DNA of 64,000 nucleotides from Linum tenue. Lineage: Eukaryota > Streptophyta > Magnoliopsida > Malpighiales > Linaceae. The position numbers and the translations under genes were made by a program. This document shows, piece by piece, positions 24,582 to 37,036 of the stretch; position 1 is the first letter of the stretch; each line of letters begins with the position of its first letter. The notes below the pieces were generated by a model, which worked only from the letters and a program-made list of their open reading frames with translations, was not told where the DNA came from and did no database searches. The stretch covers positions 56,718,449-56,782,448 of the forward strand of contig CAMGYJ010000011.1 of assembly GCA_946122785.1 (NCBI GenBank), written 5' to 3'.

Positions 24582-25285
24582 TGATGAAATTCCTTGTTGA
24601 CGGCTTTCATTTGGTGGTTGTTCTTTTGTTAATGTATTACACCACCCCTTTATTCCCCCCTGACCATTTTAGGCATTTGTGAGTATTTTGGATGACTGTA
24701 GTAGTCGTAATGTTGTAAGGAGTTAGCATCATCAGCTCTCTGATTGTTCATTCAGACAGTGGTGTGATATAACTGCAGATTAGGTGTGCATTGTAGCAAT
24801 CTCCTCAGGGAGAGACTTAAGTAGGAAGAAAGACAGACACAACTTGTTAGCCTGTAGTAAGTAAGAATTGTAACAGTTGTATGCTGTCGGTTTACTGCTA
24901 TGTACTGCTGTTGTGGGAATAAGCTCTGTACTAGAGATTTAATGCTGGTCATCCATCCATTGCTTGTGATTTGATTCAGAGTAATTTACCTTCACAATCT
25001 ACGCAAGGCGTTCTGTGGGAATTTAACTTTTCACCATTTCAGGTGAGAAACTCTTACTGCATTACTACCTACTGAAGAAGTAGAGCCGAACTTTGTAACT
25101 CAAACAAGTTCTAGCCGGAGGTTACAACTTTCTCAAAATCGGAGAAGTATAAAATGCAGATACAGGAAGACTCGGTTGCTCTTCACATACAGTCAATGCT
25201 CGCAAGTCGCAATTGGAAAGGATTGCCCTTTTGAATGGATGGACAATTAGAAAATGAAGATGCCAATTTGTGTGTTTTGCCATAT

Positions 25286-26366
25286 TCAGAGCCCTTTGAG
25301 CTGTGTAATTATGCCAGTCAAGGTGGTCCATTTCTCGAAAGCTGAGGCTGATGCATAGAAGGCGACTTTCGAGGATTCGATGTCGTTGCCAACAACTGCA
25401 GAAGAATCACAACAAAGGATTGTTTAATTTGAAAGGATTCATATTGATTTGATTAACTTCTACTTTCATGATCAGCAAACACAACCCACTTGAAGAAATC
25501 AATGAAGCTAGGGAGGAGTTGAAGGTGTCCACTTCGGTTTTCTCTTCAGGGCCCGAGCTCAACTGCATTAGCATCGAAGGAGAATCAATTAGTGAGTGAA
25601 GATGCTTTTGGTAAAAATGGGGAAGCATTCAAAACTGTGAAGTGGGTTTCTCATTGATCATTATCTAGATACCTTGGCAAAGGCTACATTGGCCTTTTGA
25701 ACCCAATCAGCATTGGTCCCTTTGCCAAGAACTGAACCAGCTGCAGGTAGGTCACTGTTCTCTATAGCTTGGCCTACTTTACTCAGATTGTAAACCACAT
25801 CTTGCAAATACCCTGCCAACGTTCAAACCCCCTTTGTCACAAAATTCAACATCCAGTTCACTCAATCTGGAAGCAACAAATTACTAACACAACCATCAAA
25901 GATCAAAACTTTACTTCACTCCACATATGGGTAAGGGTCAATTAACTTAGAAAAATAAAAGGGTACCTGTTTCTTTCTTGGCAGAGTTGAGAACTCCTTG
26001 CCTCTCAATCCTCCTCTTCCTGTCCAGCTTCACTTTCTCCATGAGTTCATCATCTTCATCAGCTTCCAGTATAGCAGCATTAGCAGAAGAAGTATTCATG
26101 TCTGCTGCATTGGGCAGTGATGAGAAAGCAAGGCCAGTGATTAGGAAAATCGCTAAGCTTCTCCTTTTGGTCACTACATCAGGGGATTCTGCTGATGAGG
26201 ATTCATTGGAAGCTCTGCATAAATTGGGGAGCTTCTTGGCTGTCCTCGAGGGCTGTAGAACTGCTAGTGAAGAAGATGAGGAATGAGGTAATGGTGATTC
26301 TGATGTTGAGGAAGGGAGAGATGGGGAGAGGAAGGCGTTTGCAGTTGAGAGGAATGGAGTTGCCAT
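25286..26366 (-). CDS. MPH2: Thylakoid lumen protein, MPH2/TL16 type
   Basis: Four minus-strand exons, 26366-25967, 25812-25673, 25562-25490 and 25395-25286, join in frame to 240 aa. The Arabidopsis counterpart (MPH2, maintenance of photosystem II under high light 2) is a soluble lumen protein needed for PSII repair. The N-terminus is a Ser-rich chloroplast transit peptide. It is followed by a twin-Arg lumen-targeting signal: KRR, then a hydrophobic core (SLAIFLITGLAFSSLP, about residues 70-86) and an Ala-X-Ala type cleavage site (SANA). The mature part starts about AILEADEDDELMEK. It includes YLQDVVYNLSKVGQAIE, DLPAAGSVLGKG, FNSSLASLISS and FEKWTTLTGIITQLKGL at the end. An in-frame ATG exists further upstream at 26537, but MATPFLSTANAF gives a proper transit peptide, so that start was chosen. 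Confidence 0.9.
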
Positions 26367-26569
26367 TCTTGTTCTGAGAATTTTCCTTTTTCTTGGGTTT
26401 TTATTGTTTGGTTTGGAGGACAAATATCGAATCCTTTTTGAGTTGAGACTTGAGAGTTGAGAGGTTGGAAGTTTGTCTTGTTGAGAGGATAAGGTTTTAT
26501 GGTGAGAGTGGGATTCTATGTGATGCCTAGTGTGCAAGACCAGTCAATTTGTTCAAATTATTTAGGGCA

Positions 26570-27050
26570 TCTGTGGCCATCTCTCAAATTACCCACTTAA
26601 TCTCCAACCCATTAAAAATACTCACCTAATTCAATCCATTTGATCCAATCCAATTGGATTGGTGGATTCATATTTCATCGATTGATCCATGAATCCAAAT
26701 GGCAAATTTTTCATTATGATATTTTAGTATCTAAACTTTTCACATTTTACATATTGGTCCTTGATTAATGGTTGAGGATGTCGTTTGGATTCACGGATAA
26801 TCCACCAATTCACTTGATCCAATCCATGAATCCACCAATCCATTGGATCCATGGATCCACCAATCCAATCAACCAATCCATGAATCAATCCTTTTGCCAC
26901 CTCTAATTATATGTTTTATTGTCGTCTATCTTGGTTAGTCGTTTGTTCCCTGTGATTCAAGTTATTAAAAAAAAAAAGTTCAATTATAGATTGTATATTT
27001 TTTACTAACACAAACTCAACAAAAATAAATAACTTGAAAAGAAAAAAAAA
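26570..27050. other. Intergenic, degenerate repeat
   Basis: About 26640-26920 is packed with palindromic ATCCAATCC / GGATTGGTGG words and ends TTTTGCCACCTCTA, which resembles the terminus of a hAT-like MITE. The matching left end is not found. No gene. Confidence 0.3.
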
Positions 27051-27064
27051 TTATATATATATAT

Positions 27065-29040
27065 CGTACGCTCCTGAAGCATACTATGCTCCAGATTTTT
27101 TGTACCATTGATTAAATCTGACGGCCTGTATTAATACATATAAAATTATTTAAAATTTACGTGTTAAGGATAATTAATTGGTTCCCTAACATTTTCATTT
27201 GTGCTCGTTAGTCCTCCAACAAAGTTTTCTTTTCCTTTTTTATAATTTCTTCTAATTATGAACACCCAAGTCGCCGCCCTCCTTATGCTCGAACCCAATC
27301 CTCTCTCCCGTTGAACATCATCAAGACCCCTTCCAAGCCATCTAACCATCGCCGATCAGACCACTTCTTCCGCCTCTTATAAGTCTCTCCGACTGTAAAT
27401 TCGTCTGATAGTGCATGTTTCTACTCGTCGATTAAGGATGTGAGTGAAAATTTGCCGACTCAAGAGCTGGAGGGAAGTGCTGATTGACGAAGAATCTCTA
27501 AGGTCAACTATGTGAATGCGAAATTGATGGCAATGATAAGGCAAGGTGACAGAACAGAAGGTAAGGGGAGAGGAAGTTACAGATGGAGAAGTTAAATTCG
27601 TAGCCAGTAGCCACCTAGACCGCCGCCGATGTTATTTCGTCGCTTCCATCAGGTCCCGGTGAATTTTCGTGTCTGGTAATGTGTTGTGTGCGAAGGTAAA
27701 AGTTTTTTGCCAGAGAACATCTTTTGGTTAATGTCAGTAGAATCTGCATGTTGATATCCCTCTGTTTTGTAGATACTTTTTAGTGGTCGAACTGGAAAAT
27801 ATGACAGAAAAAGTTTGATTGGATGGCTCTCCATGGCATTAATCTAGCATTAGCATTCACTACAGAAGAAGCAATTTGGAAAAAAAATTACAATTCCTTG
27901 ATCTGTTGTTGTCCTATGCTTCGTCATTTTCTATGGAAGAGCATGATGGGTTGCATAAGCTTGATCAGGAAAGTACTCCATGTTCATGTCTAAAGAAAAG
28001 GAAATAAATTGAGGAATTTGGGGATGGGAATAGTTAGTTCTGAAATTATATTTTGATGCTTCTTCAGTCTGTAAACAATAGTGTTTGGTCGTCTCATTGT
28101 TTCCTTTACATGCAACAGAGTTTAAATTTCTGCAAAGCTGGTTGGGTTGATTTATTCGGTGGCCTATTTGTTGTGTGGTCACTGATGACAAATCTTCATG
28201 GGTTAGCTAGCATAGCTTCTCTGTTTAGAATATTTCAGCACTGGTTAAAGGAAATCTTATGGTTCCCTCCCGGATTCATGATTTTCGCGGTGACAAGGTT
28301 TACAGTGGCGGTGGACGGCAGAGATCTGACGTATCAGAGGAGAGGCTTCTGGCCGAGAAAAACAGAGTATCAGATTTATCGTTGTTCCTATTTCGTGACA
28401 CCTTAACAATCAATTCTGCCCCTCATAGTCTGCCCTAAATGTTTGCGCCAATCCAGTGAAATCCCTTCAAACCGGTGGAACTGGCTGCCAATTTGGGAGC
28501 ATATTGGCCAGGAATTGCTCCATTCCCTTCGCCGACATGGTATCGTCATCGAGACCCAGACAGTATAAAATGAAATTACCAGACTGTATAAAACGAAATT
28601 GAACAATCTAGAAGAGCAGAAGTGGTTTCAATCTCGGGATCAAAGAAATTACTTAGCAGAGGGTTTTGAGCAACTCCGACTCTTCATTCATTCTCCTTGA
28701 TGTTCAAGCTTGCTGGGTAAGGAACTAAGGGTGAATTATGGAGTACCATCAGATAGACTGAATCGTGGCTTTGGAAGTGGTGATGGTGTTTTGGGAACAT
28801 GGAAAACAGTTTCAAATTGACAAAACTTTAACAAATACGGGTACTTTAAATACATACGTACGAAATAAGGTATTATAATGTTAAAATTGTTGGAGTACTA
28901 TAATGATTATATAGTTATTTATGGGTACTAATAATTATTGATAAATAATAAATTAACTAAGATTTAATAATGGACGTTAGATTAGATCAATGGTGCAAAA
29001 GTTTGGAGCATACTATGCGTCTGGAGCATACGAGTCGTAT
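27065..29040. mobile_element. ~2-kb inverted-repeat element between AT tracts
   Basis: About 60 bp at the left end (27065-27125) matches, at roughly 80% identity, the reverse complement of about 60 bp at the right end (28974-29038). Shared words include GCATACTATGCTCCA or close variants and ACCATTGAT. Both ends are bounded by (AT)n, near 27052-27064 and 29043-29062. The interior has no transposase-like frame. A GC-richer patch at about 28265-28400 could be captured host sequence. Insertion between TA microsatellites resembles the Micron-type elements described in rice. Relationship to that family is inference. Confidence 0.55.
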
Positions 29041-29060
29041 CCATATATATATATATATAT

Positions 29061-29469
29061 ATGGTGACTACTTCGGTGCACTCACAAAAATGATTGCGTT
29101 CAATGCACCCAACTCAAAAACTAGTCTTAGGGTGTCGGATTTTCAATTTTAATTTGCAGAATTAGTGTAATATGATGATATAACATATGATAACAACAAA
29201 TTAGCGGATTACCCTAAGTCCTAGACCTCCAATTTTGAGTTTTATCCCTAAACCCCAAATTGTAAACCCTAACACTAGCCCTAAATCTCTAAACTTTAAA
29301 TCCTTCAAATTAAATTAAATCTTCAATGTTTTTTGTGCAAATTCATGTGAGTTATTGTTCATACATCATAAGTGATGATTGACATAATTTTGATATAAAT
29401 CCTATGTTTAAATCCTATGAAGCGAGTGCACTGAATACACTAAAAAAAGTGAGTACACCGAAGACGCCA

Positions 29470-29473
<4 letters not shown>
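29061..29473. mobile_element. Short inverted-repeat element between AT tracts
   Basis: About 23-25 bp at each end form an imperfect inverted repeat built on GGTG-N-CTTCGGTG-Y-ACTCAC, abutting (AT)n on the left (ending about 29062) and the long (AT)n on the right. The interior is about 410 bp with AAACCCTAA-like words and no coding frame. It directly neighbours the 2-kb element. Confidence 0.5.

Positions 29474-29541
<68 letters not shown>
29472..29541. repeat. (AT)35 microsatellite
   Basis: An uninterrupted AT dinucleotide run of about 70 bp. It is likely to be length-polymorphic and prone to slippage. Confidence 0.95.
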
Positions 29542-29543
<2 letters not shown>

Positions 29544-29544
29544 A

Positions 29545-31398
29545 AATATCATTTGCTTATCAAAGCAAAACCTCTCCATCATAAAAAAAAAATAATTTCT
29601 CTATAAACAATTAGACATTGATCAAGTAGGTTGGTTCCTTCACCTACTAGCCAAAGCATAAATTGGGATAACTGGACAAAGCAATAATATTATTATTTAT
29701 TTATATGTGTTTAAGTGATTGTTACAAAACAGCTAAGAGCAATGTAATTAAAATAATACTTTTTTCCCCTGGCTTCTTTTAGTTTTCAACTAATAAAATA
29801 TCATTTAGTTGAGGGTGATAAGATTTTTGTCTTCTAAACTACCAACAACATTAAGAAATAAGAACCACTAATTGGAACACTCAATTTTTACAATATTACT
29901 TGAACACTCAATTTTTACAATATAATAGTAACAATGTATAATTCATTGGTGCAATTGCTTTAGTTAAGAGAATCACACAACATTCATCATTTTCTAAATT
30001 CGAACTTTGAGATCAATACACCTAATTAATTAATGTATACTCTAGATTATTAATTCTCACACTAATTGTTTCTTTATGGGATCGAAACACTTTGCAACTA
30101 ATCAAATCCAAAATATTTATCTACAAATTATAACAATGAATATTAGGTTAGACAAAAGAGGGGTTGGTGTGTGAACTAATGCACCATCCATTGTCATTGT
30201 ACGGTGAAGTTGATTGGGCTCCACGCGTTATTAATTTTGTCACATTCATCACCTTGACTAAAGCTCGATGATGATTCATCAAAGAAATAAGGCCCCATAA
30301 TGAAAAAGCATCCCAAAATGCACACCCACAAATTATATATCAAAATTATTCTTCTTCCATTAAATATAGTCAATATTCAAAATAGTCTGTCAACCCGATC
30401 GTGTGTCACTATTTATCGATCTAATCATATTTAGCTTTTGAATGGAGATAAGTTCAAATAAAAAACTTTAACATTGCTTAACGAGTGGTAAAATGGGTCT
30501 CTTCACATCCAACCCGAGAGTAGGAGTTGAGAAGAGAGGAAAATGTTCGGACCCCAAATTTGAATGACAGAAAATATATCACAAATGCACTAAAACATGT
30601 GCTACAATCGTTGAGATGATAAAACCACACCGAGATGCACTTGAATGTGTAATGTGTAGTGAGGTCGCACACCAGTAATTAGAAGTAACTCATCCATTTC
30701 ATATGAAAATTAACCATTTTCGTACCAATCCGACATAGCCCATCAACACAAACCTGAAAAAATAGAAATTCAATTACCATACGACATCTGGATGAAAATA
30801 TATTTAAAAACTTGGAAACGACAATTTAATAAGTAATTAACTCACTAATCAATCTCGCTAATAAGCTAACCCACCAGAATCAAATAGAGAGTAAGTTCAG
30901 ACCCCGAAGCCCAAAACCCTCTCTTTCTCTCCCCCTCTTCCCCATTTTCCTTCCCACAGGAGAAAACGACCGCCATAAACAAAATTCTTAGTTATGCCCT
31001 TTTTGGGCCTTCGGAATATCACGTCGACAGAAAGATCAGGATCTCAGGAGATAGAGAGAGGGGTAGTGGAAGATTAGATTAGGTAAAGGGGGAAAAGAAA
31101 GCACAGAACCTAGCTGATGGGGAAGACCAAGGTGAAATTCTCCTTGTGATTTGAGCTGGTGGAAGAGAGAGTGAAAGTTGGAATCTTTTCTTTTATCTAC
31201 TCGTATGGAATGCCATCACCACCTTACCACAATCAGCAGCAGACGAGGAGAAGGAATAAAGTGGGGGAGAAGAAGAATTGCAGCAGCTGTTTTGGGTTCT
31301 GGGTTTGTGCTCAAAAGATCTTTCTCCTCAACAGTTGAAGTTGAAACTTAGGATCAGTTTCTTTTTTTTTTTTTCTTCTGAATCCCAGTATAGTTGCA
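29545..31398. other. Intergenic and GH17 promoter region
   Basis: AT-rich with no supported gene. A short direct repeat of AACACTCAATTTTTACAATA occurs twice near 29876-29922. From about 30900 the sequence becomes purine/pyrimidine-rich, as expected for the promoter and leader of the downstream glucanase. Confidence 0.4.
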
Positions 31399-33372
31399 AT
31401 GAGTCAGCACCATAAACTTGGATTTATTCTGTTCTTGCTCTTCTTTGGTCCAATGGGTAATCAGCTGCTCCCCCCTTTTTGAATTTTTTACTTGCTTACT
31501 TTTGGTAGTATGATTACTCTTCAACATGATTGATCCTAGATTTTCTCTGTACATAGATTGATTGAATTCGTGATCACGATTGCTTTGTGTCTTCTGTGTT
31601 CTTTTGGTGATTGATTGGTGGATTGAGCTTGGTTTTCCCTCGCTATCTTCCTTTCTGAATCAATCTTTTTTCTGTTCTTAATAGTTTGAAATCTTGTGGA
31701 CTCGGGTCAATTTGAGGTCTAAATATTGCTCTTTGTGTGATAGTCTACTTGTCTTGATAAGCTTCACTTGCTCTTTAGTTAGCAAGTCAAAGCTGCTGAT
31801 ACACAATTCAAAACACAGCTTCAGAAAACTCAACTAGATTGCTCTAGGGATAATTGGGTCATCGATGAGTGAATTCAGCGGTGGAATTAAGCTTAAATTC
31901 CATCTAGTGAAGAAAATATGACAATTCTGTCCACTTTGATTGCCATAAATGTAGTCCCAAGTATGTGGAATTGTGGATACTCCAAGGCACCAATCTCTCC
32001 TTAGCTTTTTAAGGCTTTGCCTAAGATTTTCTGCTGCTGTTCTTACCATATTTGCCAGGGTCTAATGTGTTACTGTTGTTGATTTTATCTTTTCATGTGC
32101 TACAGCATCACTAGCAGACCCAGCATTCGTCGGAACATACGGAATAAACTATGGAAGACTCGCTGACAACATTCCATCCCCCGACAAAGTGGTCACTCTT
32201 CTCCGGTCAGCAAAGATACGTAATGTTCGTATCTTTGATGCTGACCACAGCGTGCTCACTGCATTCAGTGGAGCAGGGTTCAAGCTCGTGATCGGGCTTC
32301 CCAATGGATTTATCAAAGACATGAGCAGCAATGCAAGCAATGCTTTGAGCTGGGTCAAAGACAACGTCCAGAAATTCATGCCGGGAATATGTGGCGTGGC
32401 AATAGGAAATGAAGTTTTAGGAGGAAGCGATGCCGAGCTCTATGGTGCTCTTTTAGGTGCAGTCAAGAACATCCACAGCGCTCTAAGCCAGCTCGGGTTA
32501 TCGGATGCAGTTCAAGTCTCCACAGCTCACTCGCAGGCCGTCTTCTCCAACTCCTACCCTCCTTCCTCGTGTGTATTCCGGGAGAACATTGCTCAGTACA
32601 TGAAGTCGTTGCTGCAGTTCTTCTCGGAAGCAGGATCCCCGTTCTGCTTGAACGCATACCCATTCCTCGACTACATGAACGATCCGGCCAGCATCGACAT
32701 TAACTATGCACTTTTCCAGAAGACGAAAGGGATCTTCGATCCGAAAACTGAGCTGCACTATGATAACATGCTTGATGCGCAGATAGATGCTGCATATGCA
32801 GCTTTGGAAGATGCAGGGTTCGACAAGATGGAAGTTATAGTGACGGAGACAGGGTGGGCTTCTAAGGGTGACGGGAATGAAGCTGCTGCAACCCCAGAGA
32901 ATGCAAGGATTTACAATTTTAACCTGCGTAAGAGGCTGGCGAAGAAGAAAGGCACTCCTAGGAGGCCGAAGAACGTGGTGAAGGCATATGTTTTTGCTAC
33001 TTTTAACGAGAATCTGAAGCCTGGTCCGACTTCTGAGAGGAATTTCGGCCTCTTCAAGCCGGATGGGAGCATTGCCTATGATGTTGGGTACAAAGGGCTT
33101 AAATCTTCTTCTGCTTATTCAATAGTTCTTTCATTGAAGGTAAACACTTATCTTCCCTTTTCTCGGTTTGCTTCTCTTCATTCCCCATACTGACAATACC
33201 TAGAACTCCTAGTTCTGAATGCAGTCCTTGTATGTCTTCATTAGCTCATCGTCTCCACCCTCCTGGGTTATATTCATTGATGCAGGGTTTTCCAGCTCAA
33301 GGTTTGTTGAGGTCGTATCAGTTGGTTTGGACAATCTGTGCCCTGGTATTGCTTCTGTTGTTAAGACAATGA
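31399..33372 (+). CDS. BG14: Glucan endo-1,3-beta-glucosidase (GH17), GPI-anchored type
   Basis: Three exons, 31399-31456, 32106-33139 and 33286-33372, join in frame to 392 aa. The enzyme hydrolyses beta-1,3-glucan (callose) at the cell surface. Residues 1-23 form a signal peptide (MSQHHKLGFILFLLFFGPMA). The GH17 barrel starts GTYGINYGRLADNIPSP. The acid/base Glu is about residue 122 in VAIGNEVLGG, and the nucleophile Glu is about residue 267 in VTETGWASKGD. NAYPF and FGLFKPDG are further family blocks. There is no CBM43/X8 domain. The last exon encodes a hydrophobic tail (WTICALVLLLLL), a typical GPI-anchor signal. The wording is closest, from memory, to Arabidopsis glucan endo-1,3-beta-glucosidase 14. 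Failure to remove intron 2 would give a different 18-residue end without the hydrophobic tail. Confidence 0.92.
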
Positions 33373-33974
33373 TGTTCAGGAAACAATTCATCTTTGTAAA
33401 TCAGGCACTCGGGGACCAACAAGGGAAGAGAGTTCAGATAGGTATACAGATGCAATACGAATTCATGTCAAACTTCAACAGTACGTACCAAAATAATATT
33501 GGATTTTCCTGCTATGATAACATATTTCTTAGAGATATGGCTGATTGTTTTTAGCTCTCTGGCAAGAGTGTACACTTGGGTGAATTATAGAATCACTGCT
33601 TACCAGTTTTCTATCACACCTTGCTGTGCGAAAGGTTAATGCTGTGGTTGATGAGGAACTTGAGCTGTAACAGGCGACATAAATCGTATCATACCGACTA
33701 GTTGATCGAGCTAGCAACTTTTGCTTTGCTGCAGGTGAATTCCATAACGATTCAGGACAGTTGACCTGGGAATTTGTTTGATGGATGTCTCTGGCATTTG
33801 TTGTGCCTAACTTAATGTGATAAGAGGCTCCATTCTGTATGATATAAGAACGCAAGGAAGCCTATTTATTTGACTTCATATGCAGAAGGATTGACAGTCC
33901 AATTTTTTTCAGAGAGGTTATTAGTATTTCCACCTCATTTTAATAATTTTCACTAATCTTTCTCTTTAAGAGCA

Positions 33975-34557
33975 TCATCCAATCTCCCCAACCAAATCCT
34001 TCTGCTTCTTCTCCTCCGTATCATCTTCAATCTCCGTCTCCTCAACTTTCTCAACCATCACAAATTCCTCCATTGCTTGAGTCTCTGCCGCCCCACTCTC
34101 AGTTTCCTCCTTCACAACAACCTCCCCGTCATTTTCCTGGGTGAATCAACATTGCCATTCCAGCCAATCTGCAACTCTCTTCCTCTCCACCAATCAAATC
34201 AGGATTGTCCTCTTTTTTAACCGCAACCTCCTCTTCTGAACCTTTCTCGCCTCCAGAAGTTCCGTTTTCAACGAGCACATCACCCCCTGGTTACTCGCCG
34301 GCGGTTGTGCCCTCACTATCGCCGTCGCCGGGAGGCAGTTCATGAGAATCAGAAGACAACCCTTCCGCCTCCGTCCGGCACTCAGGCTCATCGACGGCGC
34401 AATCCTCTGACTCGCACTCCGTAGTCGATGTGGCCGTTGCAGGGGTAGTAGAATCGTCCTCTCCTTCCGAAGAAGCGGGGTTGGGGGAATTGAATTCCTT
34501 TCCTCTTCGGCTTCCATCGGAGGACAAATTCCGCGAATCAGAGAGGGGGAACAACCC
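33975..34557 (-). pseudogene. Broken acidic protein gene, unrecognised
   Basis: On the minus strand a Ser/Glu/Asp-rich frame runs from about 34557 with no usable ATG. It hits an in-frame TAA near 34290, continues in the same frame with plausible acidic protein (DVLVENGTSGGEKGSEEEVA), then needs a frameshift near 34140 to continue as VVVKEETESG...EETEIEDDTEEKK. At least one nonsense codon and one frameshift, plus the missing start, suggest a decayed gene or gene fragment. I do not recognise the parent family. Low-complexity composition makes this uncertain. Confidence 0.4.
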
Positions 34558-34599
34558 CTAACAAAGTACTAGGGTTTATGAGGGATTTGGGAACAGGGG

Positions 34600-35005
34600 A
34601 AAATTTTGGTGACAGTTCTTATGGCGTCTTTTAATTATCATGATAGGAAGAGCGTGAGACGGAGGGAAGAGACTCCAGATCCATAAGAAGCTCGCACTTT
34701 TTACAGTGTGAGAGACAAAGACATTGTTTGTGACTTTTTTTTTTGTTTGAATTATTTTTTAATTTATGGTAATAATGAGGTGGAAATTATGATTTTTTCT
34801 TCTTCGTTGAATCAGTCGCTTTTTATTTCTGAAAGTGACTAATACAACGAAAGCGGGATAGTCATCCCAAATTCCCCAACAGCCACCCCTCACAACGTTT
34901 CTGTACTCTGTACTACTGCAGCAAGCAAAAACAGTCAAAAAAACTCTATTTGTAATGAGACTAGGAGACACCACATAAGAGCCTGCCAAATTCCAGATTG
35001 TGCTT
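34600..35005. other. Intergenic, nothing recognised
   Basis: AT-rich sequence between the acidic pseudogene and the possible LTR. No gene or repeat with clear ends. Confidence 0.4.
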
Positions 35006-35009
35006 GTCT

Positions 35010-35881
35010 TGCCGAAGAAAGAGATTGAACCATAGACTCCTCGACTAAAGTCGTCAATTCACTAAGTTAAGCAAGTTATTAAGTTGGATCTTCCCATTGT
35101 GTTGGACATCAGTAAGTTCTTCAAGTATGTAAGCAAGTACGAATTAATTATATTTATCCTTGGGTGAGAGATTAATTAAGGCAAGCATGTATAAGTCAAC
35201 AAGTTAATAAGTAAGAACAAGTTAACCTCGCTTAGCTAGCCACTTTCACGATGGATCACTACTGGACGGCGATACGTAATGCAGTTTCCATTGCCCATGT
35301 TTAGGTATGCAACCGGATGGCGATACGTAACGCGGTGGTCATAACTCATGTTAAGCATGCAGTGGCGCCAGTTAAGCCGAGGTAAGGGCCCCGCCATAAG
35401 ATAAAATATGCAAGATACCTAGAAAGTGAACAAGAATTACAAGTTCAAGAACTCCTAATAATGTACTCCCGATAATGTACTACGTCATTGCATCGCATTT
35501 GCACCCATATGCATGTTGCTTGATTTTATATTATATATGTAAAGAATGGAATATAGGATTAGGACTTACCCCAACGCCCGCATTCAGGAGCTGCAAGCAA
35601 GCATGAGTATTCAGACATCGACTAAGATAAAGTTGTTGCTCGAGATGTCATCGTCGCAAGGGTTAGTGATTTCAGAAGTTTCTAATTGAACCACTTTCAC
35701 TTATGTAATCTTATTAGTAAGTTTGAGACTGATGCTCATTTATGATTTTGTAACGAGATATTCCTATGGTGATTAGAAATTATTTTATGATATTTTAAAT
35801 CATTCCTTTTGCTTTGAATAAATTTTGATTTCTCGAGAACAATTTGATAAAAGTAGTGCTCGGCCGAACTAGGGTGTTACA
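35010..35881 (-). mobile_element. Possible solo LTR of a Ty3/Gypsy-type element
   Basis: Read on the minus strand, the boundary at 35881 begins TGTAACACCCTAG, a start typical of plant Gypsy LTRs. The interior contains two copies of a GGCGATACGTAA-centred segment (near 35268 and 35320). No internal coding region or matching target duplication was found, and the other boundary is not fixed. Confidence 0.35.
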
Positions 35882-36089
35882 GGCTGATCTGCTTGTAACC
35901 GTGGCATTTGCCTCCCTTTAATAAAAAAAAGGTAATTGTTAATTGTCCCCGAGACCGGAAGGGAAGGGATATGATCTGAATTGATTTGACCGGACGGTGG
36001 ACTGTTTTCCAGCCGTTGAGATGTGACCTGACTCTGTGCTTGAGGGAAAGCAACAAGGCAATGCAGCTCCCATCAATAGTTCACTGCCC

Positions 36090-37036
36090 TCTCTAACTTT
36101 ACCTTTTTCAAATTTACTCTCCCTTCTCTCTAGAAAGCCTCCTTTTCCAGCCTTCAATAGCTGCCGCCGGCTACTTCAGGTGACCGGCGACAGCCCAAAT
36201 TTCTCCTTTTTATCGATTTTCATGCTTGCTTGCTTTCGATCTTCTGGCCTTTGCTTCTAGGCTTTTCACCTTCAAGATTTCAGTCTCTCCAGCCATTTTG
36301 GCATTCCAGATCTAGGATTTTGCAGGTTCAAGGCTTGCTCGTTTGAGGATCTAGAGGTTGCAGCTTGGGAAGCTTGACCTTTGCTTTGTAATGGTTGTTC
36401 TTTCCAGGTTGGTGGTCTCATCTGCAAGGTGAAGCCATTCTCATCTTCCCCCCTCTGGCTTCCCCAAGGTGGTGTTGTTGCTTGGATGGTTGTCGGATCG
36501 TGAAGAGGTGAGTCATCTCCGGCTGTTGCGGTGGAAGTCGGTTCTTTTGTGGTGGTCTGTGGATCTACTTGGAAGCTTGCTCCCCTTTGAACCGATCCTC
36601 TATACCTTGGCCCCCTCTGCCTTCACAGCTTGGAGCAATCTGTTTCACAGCCTCTTCCACCGTCAGGCAATCTCTTTGACATTCACTGTAATGGATGACT
36701 TTGTGCACTCCCCAGGAGACGGCAAATGGCTTGCTAAGTCCAATGCCATGGATCTCGCTGTGATCGGACAAGCTGTTCTGATCTTCTTGCTCTTGGTGTG
36801 GTTGGAAGAAAGAGGGATTATAAATGTTCTGCCTTTGTCTCAAGAACTTGGTTGTTTGTTTTGAGTGATGTCAGTCTGTGTTGTGCTTCCACTGGTTGTA
36901 TTGTCTTAGCATGGTTTGGTATCCTCCTGTGTTCCATTGTTTCCTTGATCTTGGTTTGAAGTCAAGTTTTTATTTTCTCTTTGTAACCAATTATTCAAAG
37001 TGCAATAAAGATCCCTTTGTCAAAAAAAAAAAAAAA
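36090..37036 (+). mobile_element. Poly(A)-tailed retroposon (LINE-like or processed copy)
   Basis: A 947-bp insert ends in AATAAAGATCCC...TTTGTC followed by 16 A residues. It is flanked by imperfect direct repeats, AGTTCACTGCCC (36078-36089) and AGTTCGCTGCCC (37037-37048), matching 11 of 12. A poly(A) tail plus a target duplication of this length is the signature of LINE-driven retrotransposition. No RT or other protein domain is readable, so it could be a truncated LINE, a SINE-like element or a retrocopied transcript. Confidence 0.65.

Noticed and set aside
29200..29300. Telomere-like CCCTAA words
   Set aside because: Only scattered single CCCTAA/CCCTAAA words within a transposon interior, not a tandem interstitial telomere array.
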